From assembly GCA_046530765.1 (NCBI GenBank), contig JBHEQS010000010.1:1-59097 (forward strand): a stretch of DNA of 59,097 bases, read 5' to 3'. Below the pieces are notes generated by a model. It worked only from the letters and a program-made list of their open reading frames with translations. It was not told the origin of the DNA and searched no databases. Every line of letters starts with the position of its first letter. Position 1 is the stretch's first letter. Origin of the DNA: Arsenophonus sp046530765 (GTDB lineage: Bacteria; Pseudomonadota; Gammaproteobacteria; Enterobacterales; Enterobacteriaceae). The position numbers and the translations under genes are program-made. Of this stretch, positions 32,728 through 43,289 are shown one piece after another.

Positions 32728-32778
32728 GTTAATCATCTGATCTTCTTGCTAGAAGATTAGATGATTAACGTTTTTTTT
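32728..32778 (+). terminator. Strong orphan rho-independent terminator
   Basis: A 19-bp stem (32728-32746 with 32751-32769, one G-U pair, loop TGCT) is followed directly by G and eight T. The stem contains far more G-C pairs than the surroundings. This is the most convincing intrinsic terminator in the window. No gene lies upstream on the plus strand for 3.4 kb, so it ends either a transcript I cannot recognise or read-through from mnmE, or is a relic. Confidence 0.75.
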
Positions 32779-32889
32779 AAAATTATTTACTAAAAAATAC
32801 TATAAAATTTGAAATATTTAAATAATAGTAAATTTGTAGTTATTAAAGTTATTTTTATAATAAACTTTAAATTATTAAAACAGAGTAAA

Positions 32890-32926
32890 ATTAAATTATG
32901 TTATATTTTATATAACATAATTTAAT
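32890..32926. repeat. 17-bp perfect inverted repeat
   Basis: Arms 32890-32906 and 32910-32926 with loop TTT. In desert about 110 bp after the orphan terminator. No T-run follows. Confidence 0.75.
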
Positions 32927-33526
32927 AAAATCTTAAAAATCTAATTTTATAATAGATATATAAATATTTTAAAAAACAAATTATCAAGAAAAACATTTCA
33001 TCTATCCAATATAACAAAATAACTATAAGTACAAAATTTTTAATTTATTTTTATTTTATAAAATAAAAATAAGTAAATTATATTAATATAATTTACTTAA
33101 CATAAAAATTTTCAATATTAATATTTTTATAGTATCTACTATTGGTTAAATTAAATAGTTTTTATTAAAATTAATTACTTTATTTTTAATTTCTACTAAA
33201 GTATCTAACTATTATTATCTAATGATTTTTACTTAAGTAGTTTTTGTATTTTTTCATAAAACAATGTGTTACAAATAACAGACTATATTTTATATTTATT
33301 TAAATTAACAACAGAATAATAATTTTATATATTTATTAAATACTAAATTAAATATCTTAAGTTGATAAATTAGATTTTATCTTTCTACTAATTATATTAA
33401 TACAAATTATATAAAAAGATAAATGAATAAAAGTTAAACAATAATTATATATAATATTTTTTATTTTTTGTGCTTGTTTATTTTTTATAAACATCAAAAA
33501 CAATAATCTAAAAGCTATATAGGTAA

Positions 33527-33591
33527 GATATAAAATAGATAGAGTTTTAAATTAATCTAAAACACTATCTATTTTATATCTATCTTTTTTT
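33527..33591 (+). terminator. Terminator-like hairpin (22-bp arms, one mismatch)
   Basis: Arms 33527-33548 and 33559-33580 pair except for one A-A mismatch, with a 10-nt loop. TATC and seven T follow, giving the form of a plus-strand rho-independent terminator. No gene lies upstream on that strand. It also belongs to the long inverted-repeat class. Confidence 0.5.
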
Positions 33592-34702
33592 GAAATAAAA
33601 TTAATCTTGCTATGTTAGATTTATAAAGATGTTAAAAACTATAAAATATGAAATTTTTTAGAAATTACAAAAAAAATATAATTAGTCTTAACTTATTAGT
33701 TTTATATATTTCAACAGAAATAAAATATTATATCACAAACTTTGCATATATATAAAAGATAAATTAATAAAAATAATACTCATTTACATTATAGATAAAA
33801 TAAATATATTTAATATAATTTATTTTAATGATCACAAAAAAAAACAATAAAAGAATGATATTTAGCAAGATGTAATCTTACATAGTTAATTACATGATGT
33901 ATATAAATACGTTTATTTTATAATAAAGTTGAAAATATTTAAATTTTATTTATAATTAATTAATTAATATTTTTTATAAAATTTATGAGATTAATAATTA
34001 TTTAAGCATTATAAAAGTAAGATATTACAATAAAATTATGAAAATATATCATAGGACTAAATAAATAAACTAAGTTCTAAAATTAAATACTAGCAATTAC
34101 TTTAACTATTAATTACTAATGCGAAAACATATATTTGTAACTTAAAAAATAAATTAATATTTTTAGTTATATAAATTTAATGAGATAAGATACTTATAAT
34201 AAGTGTATAGTTAATTATTAAACATATTAAGCTGGTTTATTATGTTGACAACAGTATATAACATTTGCGAAAGTTTTTATTACTTTTAATATTAGATACA
34301 ATTGCTGAAATTTATTTAATCTAATTTTTTTCTAAGAGTAGATATAATTACAATACGTATCTTTACTAATTAATGTGTATTATGTATTTCTCTATTTATG
34401 ATATTAATATAATATACAAAATACTTATTATTAGTTAATGACTTAGTAATGGTTGTTGATCGTTGTGTATTATTTTTTTTGATAAAGTTATTTAATTTGA
34501 TATGTAAGATAAAATCTTATAACAATATTATTATATACTTCATAATATATACAATTTATTTACTTTTTTCTATAAAAATAATCAATGTTTAATTCAATAT
34601 ATTAAGCATTGATACAAAAATGACATATAAATTATTTATTTTTATTAATTATACATTACTAATTATTAATAATATTACTAGTAAATAATACTATTAACTA
34701 GT

Positions 34703-34757
34703 AAATTTAAAAAACAATTAGATAAATAACTTATTTATCTAATTGTTTTTTAAATTT
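34703..34757. repeat. Longest perfect inverted repeat (27-bp arms, 1-nt spacer)
   Basis: Arms 34703-34729 and 34731-34757 match without a mismatch around a single C. Such a near-palindrome can extrude as a cruciform or, in RNA, form a very stable hairpin. It is in desert with no neighbouring gene on either side for hundreds of bases. Confidence 0.95.
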
Positions 34758-35625
34758 TATTAATATTTTACTTTGTATAATAAATAGTGTAAAAAAATAA
34801 AATTTATAATTCTACCAGTGTGTTCACGCTAAATAAAAAATCTATCTGTATATATCAAGAATATGTTTAATATATAATAAAAATTATAGTTTATGATATT
34901 TAATATTGTTAAAATCTTTAATAATATATTTTTATTAAAGATTTAAAAAAATACTATAATTTAGTAAGAAAATAGATATTTTATCTAAATCATTAGATCA
35001 GTAAAATAAATAAAATATTTTATAGATAAATGCATTTTATTATGTACCAAATGATGTTACTTATATATCGAATATTTATAATTTAAAAAATTAAAGTAAT
35101 ACAATTTTCTTTTATTATAATTAAATTATAGATGTAAAATTTTTTAAAGTTTAAAAAATAGAGTGCATTATTCCTCTTTTATATAATATATTTAACTATA
35201 TAAAATGTATAGGAAAGTTATTCAAACCATTAATGTATCAAAATAAAATATTGACTTATTAGATAAGTTAATCAATTAATTACACGATATTAACTAATAT
35301 AAAATATTTCTATTAATATATTTATCTATATTAATTGAATAACAATAGTTTATTAATTTTAATAATTTAACTTATGTTTAATAAAACATATTTTTTCTAT
35401 ATTACTTTTAGACTTTTATTTCTTATTAAATATAATTATAAAAACTTACTAATTATTTATTTAGTTTATAAATTTTATTTATTAAAGTTAAATTATATTT
35501 TATATATATAAAGTATAATTATTTATGTTAACTATACTTCATGATATATGAAAATTATTTTCTTACAATTATATAATATAAACTTATATATTTAATTATA
35601 TATTAAAACATCCTTATCCTTGTGA

Positions 35626-35707
35626 TGCCGAAGGCCGGACTCGAACCGGCACACCATAAAGTGATTAATTTTGAATCAATTGCGTCTACCAATTTCGCCA
35701 CTTCGGC
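35626..35707 (-). tRNA. leuX: tRNA-Leu, anticodon CAA
   Basis: Read on the minus strand this is an 82-nt class II tRNA. It has acceptor arms GCCGAAG / CTTCGGC, a D-arm with GGTAGACGC, anticodon stem ATTGA / TTAAT (one G-U pair) around loop TTCAAAA (anticodon CAA), a variable arm CAC/GTG, and T-arm GCCGG-TTCGAGT-CCGGC. It is nearly identical to E. coli leuX, which decodes UUG. The genomic 3' end after discriminator A reads TCA where enterobacterial genes encode CCA, so the tail is no longer correct in the DNA. It stands alone in desert. Confidence 0.96.
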
Positions 35708-36215
35708 ATTAATTAAATTATATAATATAGTAATTATATGTATAACATAATTATGCACAACTATTATTATTAAGCAATAGTCTTAAATTCTTAAAATAAT
35801 TATTTGACTAATTAAATAAATAATTGTTTTTAATGAATAAATACATAAAATAGTTAATTTTGATTGAATAAAAAAGATAAATTATTTTTTATATTTTTAT
35901 AGTTTACAAAAACTACTAAAAAATAAATAAATACTAACTATCAGAAAAATGTCTAGCTCTCCTCTCCATCTTCATATGAATTTTGTGTTAATATTTATAT
36001 TACTTAAAAAAATTGTAACTAATTTTATAATTTGCGTAATAAAAAGATCAGTTTTTATAGTTATAAAAGTTTTAAAAAAATTTAGAAATTTATGAATAAC
36101 AATAAAATCTATTCATCATCATTTATTATATAAATTCTCGCAACAATTCATTAGTTTATAGTTGCACCATAAAATGGTTTATATGGTTATGATTGATTAA
36201 CTAAAGTATATAATT

Positions 36216-36251
36216 AAAAAATTTTGTTTAGCTACCTACCTGCTAAACAAA
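36216..36251 (-). terminator. Second minus-strand terminator-like hairpin downstream of ahpC
   Basis: Arms 36223-36232 and 36242-36251 pair perfectly around a 9-nt loop. On the minus strand the stem is followed by six T. It lies about 490 bp downstream of the ahpC stop, and could be a backup terminator or the relic of a lost gene. Confidence 0.5.
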
Positions 36252-36688
36252 TTAAGTGCTTTCGTTATTATTTAATAAAAATATTAAATTAAATTTTGCT
36301 TACATTTATATATTATTCTTGATTTTGTGAAACTAAAATAAACACATAAAAATAAAAAATACTAGCTAGGATGTTATTTTATTTATAATTTTAATCATAA
36401 TAAAACTGTTTTAATATATACTTATTATTGTTTTCCTATTTCTATCTTATAAAATAAATGTGTTTCTAAAAAAAAATTATAAATTAACCGATTAGTCAAT
36501 TTAAATTATTTATTATCTAGTTTGTTAGTATAAATAATATTTATATAACATTAGCTTATATTTTATTTTTAATAAAATATAATATGGTAAAATTTGAATT
36601 TTACATAATAATCTTTTTTATAATAGAAAGCTTTTATTATCATTTAAATTTATTTTTTTGTATTATTCTTATCACTAAGCATGTTTAT

Positions 36689-36712
36689 AAAAACAGGTGC
36701 GATTAACACCTG
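36689..36712 (-). terminator. Rho-independent terminator of ahpC
   Basis: Read on the minus strand: CAGGTG, 7-nt loop, CACCTG, then five T. The G-C-rich 6-bp stem is striking in this background. It lies about 30 bp past the ahpC stop, exactly where a terminator is expected. Confidence 0.85.
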
Positions 36713-36742
36713 AATACAGTAAAATTGTTTGCTAAATTTTAA

Positions 36743-37330
36743 TTAAATTTTTCCAACCAAATCAAATGAAGGAGATAAAGTTGCTTCTCCTTCTTTCCAC
36801 TTTGCTGGACAAACTTCTCCTGGATGACTTGCTACATATTGTATAGCTTTAGTTTTTCGCAATAAATCAGAAGCATCTCTTCCAATTCCTTCCGCGGTAA
36901 TTTCAACTGCTTGAATGATACCATTTGGATCAATAATAAATGTTCCTCGATCTGCCAAACCCAATTCTTTCTCTTGGTTATTTTCTTTGTATTTGCGCAT
37001 TACTTCAAAATTACGAGTTAATGTCCAGCTATGATCACCAATCATAGTATATTTAATTTTTCTAATCGTATCCGAACAACTGTGCCACTCCTTATGAGAG
37101 TAGTGAGTATCTGTTGAAATGGAATAAATTTCGACTCCTATTTTTTGAAATTCTTCATAGTGATCAGCTAAATCACCTAATTCAGTCGGACAAACAAATG
37201 TAAAATCAGCAGGATAAAAGAAAAAAATGCTCCATTTACCTTTAATATCTTTTTCAGATAAATTAATAAATTTCCCATCTTTAAAAGCTTTATTTTGAAA
37301 AGGCTTTATTTGTATATTAACTAAAGACAT
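36743..37330 (-). CDS. ahpC: Alkyl hydroperoxide reductase peroxiredoxin AhpC
   Basis: Typical 2-Cys peroxiredoxin that reduces hydrogen peroxide and organic peroxides. The peroxidatic Cys is in DFTFVCPTE near residue 47 and the resolving Cys in GEVCPAKWKEG near the C-terminus; the end SFDLVGKI is conserved. It has 195 residues against 187 in E. coli. The extra length is an insertion of about eight residues (YKENNQEKEL region, near residue 115-125) between MR and GLADRGTF. The reductase partner AhpF is not in the window. The gene has a clear terminator and no operon partner; retention suggests exposure to oxidative stress in the host. Confidence 0.97.
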   Translation of the reverse strand: MSLVNIQIKPFQNKAFKDGKFINLSEKDIKGKWSIFFFYPADFTFVCPTELGDLADHYEEFQKIGVEIYSISTDTHYSHKEWHSCSDTIRKIKYTMIGDHSWTLTRNFEVMRKYKENNQEKELGLADRGTFIIDPNGIIQAVEITAEGIGRDASDLLRKTKAIQYVASHPGEVCPAKWKEGEATLSPSFDLVGKI

Positions 37331-37782
37331 ATTATTATTCCCCTCTATTTAATTAAATTGATACTGATCATACACACTCATTATAAGATATAAAAATAAT
37401 TAATAAACTAATTTTTATTTTTAAAATATGTATTTTAATAACTTGAAAAAATAAATTAGAAAATAATAAGATAATTTTACTAATTTATCATTAATAAAAT
37501 AAATAAATATTCTTATTTTAAATAAGTAAATAATAAGTCTAAAAATAACTACTTTAATTTAATTACAAAAAAACTTTTGAATTTAATAATTAAGTAAATA
37601 AAAAATTAGTTTAATAATAAATGTTTTCTATAAATTTATTGATTATATCAATACTTACTAAGGTTTAATATATCATATTTTATATTATAATATATGATAT
37701 TATTTTAATTTTATTTTTAAAAAGTTAATATAACATGTAAATTTTAATAAAATTTAATATTTTTAGTAACCTGTCCACTACT

Positions 37783-37828
37783 ATAATTACTAATTCTAAA
37801 ACATATATGTTTTAGAATTAGTAATTAT
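37783..37828. repeat. Perfect palindrome (23-bp arms, no spacer)
   Basis: Arms 37783-37805 and 37806-37828 are fully complementary. No T-run on either side. It lies 450 bp upstream of the ahpC start and is part of the desert palindrome class. Confidence 0.95.
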
Positions 37829-38102
37829 TAAAGTTTAACATGCAATCATTTATATTATATGAAATAAAATATTTTTTTTAAAATCTAATTTATACTTGAT
37901 GACTCGATATATACTATCAATACATATAATTATTAATATTTTATCGTTTTATGTTTAGAAAATAGATATTTAGTATATAAAAAAACAGATTTTATATTTT
38001 TATTGTTGATAAATAATTTATTATATAATTTACTAGTTAGATTTAAATTATTAATACAAAGTATCTTTCTTTTATTGTTGTATTACTATGATCTTTTAAG
38101 TA

Positions 38103-38154
38103 AAAATATTTAGTAACAACTAGTTAATATTAACTAGTTGTTACTAAATATTTT
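38103..38154. repeat. Perfect palindrome (26-bp arms, no spacer)
   Basis: Arms 38103-38128 and 38129-38154 are fully complementary, including five G-C pairs, so it is not merely a low-complexity A-T stretch. No coding content or T-run. It is the longest spacer-free palindrome seen. Confidence 0.95.
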
Positions 38155-39307
38155 CAAGTAATCATTTTGTAAGTAGTAAAACCGAGTTTTAATTAATATC
38201 GAATATTTTATTTTTTGCACAATTATTGAAAACAATGTTTTTTAACAAATCATTTTTTCTTAATTTATATTCTTACTTTATCAAAAAAAAATTTATTTAA
38301 TAAAACTGCAATTTTGTTAGTTAAATAACTTTATTGCTTTATTATAATAAAATTATTTTATATCTATGTTCAATATAATTTTAGATATATTTATATTTAC
38401 ATTGATTTAATATTGATAGTAATTATTGTTTAATGCTATTAGATATAACAGAAGATGATTAATTATTATAAATAAAATTAAATTAACTGCATATATTATG
38501 ATTTTCTATTTGATTTACATAAAAAATAACTTGATAAAAATATTAATAACAACATTCGTTTTAAAATAAACACATTAAATTATTATTAATAATTTAATTA
38601 TAATGAATGATTTGCATTAATTTATTAATGATCTTATTTACAAATTTCATATATAAGTACTATTTAAATAAAAGAAAACATATTACACAGTATTTAGTTT
38701 TTTATTTAGTATAATATTAATTAATTTATATAATTAAATATTACCATCTTTTAAATAATTGTTAACAACAACTATAATATTTGAATTATTAATTTATACA
38801 AAATTTATTATTAATAGCATAAAATAATTAATAACCATTATAAATATTAATTTATTTAATTTTAATTCTAACATTTTAGTAAATTAGTAATTTTAAATAA
38901 TAGAAAATTAAGAACGCAGTAATATATACTGTATTTATTAACATATTTTACTAATATCATTCATACTAGAATATCATTTAAATCTTTATCGAAAATAGAA
39001 TATTTAATAATATTAGTTAGTCTGGTAATCATTTTTTAATAATCTAGAATTACTACCGTTCTGTATTAGAAATGATATCTTTATTATTTTATTTATTTAA
39101 AAAATAAATTTTATTTTAATTGGATATAATAATTATTATATTAAAAATAATATATTTTATATAATAGCTAAATAAATGTTATCACAGTTTAAGTTTTATT
39201 TTATATGATATTAATTTATTTAATGTTGTAGTTTACAACTTAATCATAAATTTACTAAGATCACAATCATACTGTTTAATATTAATGATCAAAATAATAA
39301 CATTTCA

Positions 39308-39772
39308 TTATATATTATTAATTACAGCATCTCGATCGAAAGTTTTTTCACAATATTTGCATGTTAGAATGACATCATTATACAGTTTTTTAATATTAAA
39401 ACTGCTGCTAACTGGTTCATTATGAGTAATGCAATTACTGTTTGGGCAAATCAAAACAGTATCAATTTGTTTAGGCAAGGTAATTAATAATTTTTTTTTC
39501 ACTTTATAGTTCTTAATACAATTGACTGTAGCATGTGGGGCATACATTGCTAATTCATTTGCTTGTTCAGAAGTAAGAAATGTATTTTCAATTTTAATAA
39601 GATCCTTTTTACCCAAATGATTAGAAGGTAAATTTAAACCTATTGTAATGCGTTGATCGGTTTGTGTTAATTTAAACAATAGAAGCAATTTAAAACCCAT
39701 TTGTGCTGGAATATGGTCAATAACAGTGCCGCAGATAATTGCTTCAACTTGTAATTTATAGTTATTTTCCAT
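39308..39772 (-). CDS. pyrI: Aspartate carbamoyltransferase regulatory subunit
   Basis: Allosteric chain that, with PyrB, forms the c6r6 holoenzyme inhibited by CTP/UTP and activated by ATP. It has 154 residues (E. coli 153). The nucleotide-binding domain has LQVEAI and GTVIDHIPA. The zinc domain keeps all four Cys (CPNSNC and CKYC) and the PVSSSF motif. It lies 11 bp after pyrB in a pyrBI operon. Its survival means feedback control of pyrimidine synthesis is still selected. Confidence 0.98.
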   Translation of the reverse strand: MENNYKLQVEAIICGTVIDHIPAQMGFKLLLLFKLTQTDQRITIGLNLPSNHLGKKDLIKIENTFLTSEQANELAMYAPHATVNCIKNYKVKKKLLITLPKQIDTVLICPNSNCITHNEPVSSSFNIKKLYNDVILTCKYCEKTFDRDAVINNI

Positions 39773-39783
39773 AATTATATACT

Positions 39784-40719
39784 TTATAAATTAATAGTTT
39801 CATTTAAAATTAGCGCTAAAAGCGCTTGTCGAGTATAAATACCATTACCAGCTTGTTGAAAATAGTAAGCATGTGAAGTTTTATCAACATCAGTAGTAAT
39901 TTCGTCGATGCGTGGTAATGGATGTAAAACTTTCATGCTAGCTTTTGCAGTAGCTAATTCATTTGTACTTAAAATAAATTTAGCTTTTACATTAGCATAC
40001 TCTGAAGGATCTAAACGCTCTTTTTGTACTCTAGTTATATATAGAATGTCTAGTTTTGATAAAACTGTTTCCATGTTTTCATGTAAACTATAAGATATTC
40101 TTTTTTCTTCTAACATATGCAGAATATGTGATGGCATACTTAAAGTTTCTGGAGCAATAAAATATAAGTAATTATTATCAAATTTTGATAACGCTTGGGT
40201 TAATGAATGAACAGTTCGTCCATATTTTAAGTCACCAACCATAGCAATATGTAAATTATTTAAGCTACCCTGGCTTTCCTGAATAGTGAATAGATCTAGC
40301 AGTGTCTGCGTTGGATGCTGATTAGCACCATCACCAGCGTTGATAATAGGGATTTTTCCTGAAAACTGAGATGCTAAACGAGACGCTCCTTCTTGTGGGT
40401 GTCGAATAAGAATAGCATCAATATATTGACTAATAACTGATATTGTATCTGCTAATGATTCACCTTTTTTACCTAATGAAGTATTTTTACTATCGGAAAA
40501 ACCAACTACAGAAGCCCCCAATCTATGAATAGCTGTTTCAAAAGAAAGGCGTGTGCGTGTTGAAGCCTCAAAAAAACAACTAGCAATTACTTTATGTTTT
40601 AATAACTCAGGTTGTGGATTTTTTTTTAATGATGAAGCAACTTCTAGTACAGAAAGTAAATCTTCGCGATTTAAATCATTAATCGAAATTATGTTTCGAA
40701 GATACAACGGATTAATCAT
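39784..40719 (-). CDS. pyrB: Aspartate carbamoyltransferase catalytic subunit
   Basis: Joins carbamoyl phosphate and aspartate, the committed step of pyrimidine synthesis. It has 311 residues, the same as E. coli. Motifs: FFEASTRTRLSFE (phosphate binding, residues about 49-61), the carbamoyl-phosphate loop SLGKKGES, RHPQEGAS, QHPTQTLLD and LHPLPR. It is the first gene of pyrBI. In E. coli transcription is controlled by a leader peptide (pyrL) and attenuator upstream; I could not find either in the 150 bases before this start. Confidence 0.99.
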   Translation of the reverse strand: MINPLYLRNIISINDLNREDLLSVLEVASSLKKNPQPELLKHKVIASCFFEASTRTRLSFETAIHRLGASVVGFSDSKNTSLGKKGESLADTISVISQYIDAILIRHPQEGASRLASQFSGKIPIINAGDGANQHPTQTLLDLFTIQESQGSLNNLHIAMVGDLKYGRTVHSLTQALSKFDNNYLYFIAPETLSMPSHILHMLEEKRISYSLHENMETVLSKLDILYITRVQKERLDPSEYANVKAKFILSTNELATAKASMKVLHPLPRIDEITTDVDKTSHAYYFQQAGNGIYTRQALLALILNETINL

Positions 40720-43289
40720 AGTTTTGTTCCTATTTTATGCATTATTGAGTATTGTTATACATCGAGTAGGAAGTCGGATCACTCTCGTTATTTTTTTAGA
40801 GCGTCACACTACTAGTTTATTTTTAAATATGTCGCTTTATCTTAATGTTTAAACAGCCATTTACCACAACCAAACACTAATAACAAGCATATTTAAAAGA
40901 CTGATACTTTTATTTCTTAATTAATCTAATTGACTACATAGCTCTATTAGTTTTTTTTTGCTAGTTTATTATAAAAATACATGTGCTGTATTAAAGTAAT
41001 TTAATTTATATTAATATTACTGTTTGATTTTATCTTGACTTTAATTGGCAATATAATAATATGAATGGATTCTTATTTTATACAAATAGTTATATTATAT
41101 CTCTTTTATTTTTCTACTACTAAATTAAATTTTTAATACAGTGTATAAACATTTAATTAATTTCTAATATATTCATTAATTTTATCTTGTTTGCCGTGTT
41201 TTATTTGATATTTTTTCATTCAAGTTATTAATACTATTCTGTATGATTCTAAATCGTTTATGTTTTTGTTTTATTTATTGCATTTCAAGACTTTTGTTTA
41301 CATTAAGCTATTTATAAACTATTCTATTTATTTATTAGCAGTTTAAACTTCTAAAAAGAAATTGATAAATTAATATAAGTATTGGAGATATTATTATGAT
41401 TCACGAATTATTTTAAGAATTTAAGCTATAGTACAACGATATAAAAATTTTTAGTCAAAAACTTAAGATGCTTATTTAGTTCCTTTGCGAGTAGTAATAT
41501 ACTTAAGTATTATATTAATTCACAGTACTTTTTTTCTCCATTAAAAATTTTACAAGATGTTAGACCTTATAAGTTTAAGTAATAGCTTACATAATTTATA
41601 TATATAAAACATTAGTATTAATAGTTATCAACAATACAAAAAAATTTAGATATTATATATCTACGATCTTTTACGCAATTTACCTAACACGCGTCGATCT
41701 CTTTTGCTATCAATTACAATTACATATTATACAATAGATGAAATATAATAAAATTAACTTTTTGATAGATGTAATTTACTGATATATATTGTTATATTAA
41801 TTTACAATAGCAGTAATGTTAAATATTTTTCATTACTATTCATATAACAGACAATTATTATAATATTTTTTATTTGTATTATTTATATATTATATAAATT
41901 TTTATTTTTCATATTTGTATGTTTTATAAGTTTTAAAATTGCATAAAATATAAACATCTATTATCTATACAGCAATCCATAATTGTTGATTAGTTAATTT
42001 TTATTTAGAATTGACTAAAATTATATTTTTATATTCCTTTATTTATACTTTTACTAACTAGAAATATTTATGATACGATAGATTTTAGTTATTTATTATA
42101 AAATATTTTATAATGTCAGTTGTCACATACTAAAACAATAGATCTATAGAAATAATTTATGCAATTTTTTTTATTTTTATATATCAATTCTATAAAAAAA
42201 TTTGTGTATATATTTAACCTTGACGAAATTACACATTTACTTATTACAAAATAATTAAATTTCTTTTATTTTTTTGGTTAAAATTTTATTTATATTTCTT
42301 TTCATTCTATATATGTAATTTTCAGAATTCATCTAGAACTTCTAACTTATTTTATAATATATATGAAAATAACAGATTTCAGATAACACTAATTTATATT
42401 TCTTATAAGATTTAATAAATAAAATATAAAGATGATACATTTCAATACATGTTACATTTAAAAACTAACTTGAGTTGCTCCAATATAATTAGTTTTGATA
42501 AGGAGAAAATAAAATAACTAAACAGCTTATTGATAGTAATAAATCTTTCTAAGATAGTTTAGTTTATAATTTATTTCTTGTTTATATTTAATTTATTATA
42601 ATAATTATAGTTATATAAAATATAACTCAATCTAATAATAATTTTTGTTGTAATGGCTGATAGATTTAATATTAGTTATAAAAATGTAAAATAGTTATAT
42701 AGAATAATTGAAATTACGATAAAATTACATCTTTTTTTTGATTTTTAATTGCAGTGATAAAATATATATTATTCTAATGTATTTATGTAAAATTATCGTT
42801 TAAATAAAAGTTAAAATTATTTAAAATAAGTTATATGGATAAAAAATGTATTTAGAAATTTTTAAATAAAATATTAGTATAATTGTGAGTAAAAATATAT
42901 TATTTTATTAAAATATTATTGTGAATATAAATCCTTGTAAAAAAAAAGTTTTATTACATTTAAATTGAATTATTAATTAGCTCTCTTAATAAAGAGAAAA
43001 GATTAAAGATTAATATTGTATTTATATCTTGTATTATTATATAATACTGATATTTAATAAAGTTAAATATATAAAAAAGTTTAGCAATTTTTATTAAACT
43101 GATATATTTAAGTATTTCTTTAAAAATCTTAATTCTAATAATATAAAATAAGTTGGTCCTAAAAATATTAGTATAAAATTTAATCCTTATAATAAGAATA
43201 ATAAGAATAATAAATAATTCAATCAGTAAATATAAATTTAAATAAATAATGGTTATAGTAAGTTTACTATCTAATACTAGTATTATCTA
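40720..43289. other. Gene desert between pyrB and valS
   Basis: About 2.6 kb. In E. coli argI and rraB lie between pyrBI and valS; I can read no remnant of either. The DNA is very AT-rich with a short direct repeat AATAAGAAT near 43193-43213. No strong hairpin comparable to those in other deserts was noticed. Confidence 0.7.

Larger units (their letters stand above)
29296..35625. other. Largest gene desert of the window
   Basis: About 6.3 kb with no gene I can support on either strand. Notable structures are a 14-bp hairpin (29665-29701), a 15-bp palindrome (30310-30339), a slightly GC-richer patch with short stems (about 30355-30425), a strong terminator (32728-32778), hairpins at 32890-32926 and 33070-33099, another terminator-like hairpin (33527-33591), a 27-bp perfect inverted repeat (34703-34757) and a 13-bp hairpin (34912-34944). 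In E. coli tnaA and other genes follow mnmE; no remnant could be read. Confidence 0.7.
35708..36742. other. Gene-free stretch between tRNA-Leu and ahpC
   Basis: About 1 kb without a gene. It holds the ahpC terminator (36689-36712) and a second minus-strand hairpin with T-run (36216-36251). A pyrimidine-rich patch near 35955-35976 gives only a 12-codon minus-strand frame and is not called. Confidence 0.7.
37331..39307. other. Gene desert between ahpC and pyrI
   Basis: About 2 kb without a gene. It contains two of the longest perfect palindromes of the window (37783-37828 and 38103-38154), only 274 bp apart, and a 12-bp inverted repeat at 38575-38599. Confidence 0.75.

Noticed and set aside
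40553..40852. 99-codon plus-strand frame over the pyrB start
   Set aside because: It is antisense to pyrB, whose conserved motifs explain the region.
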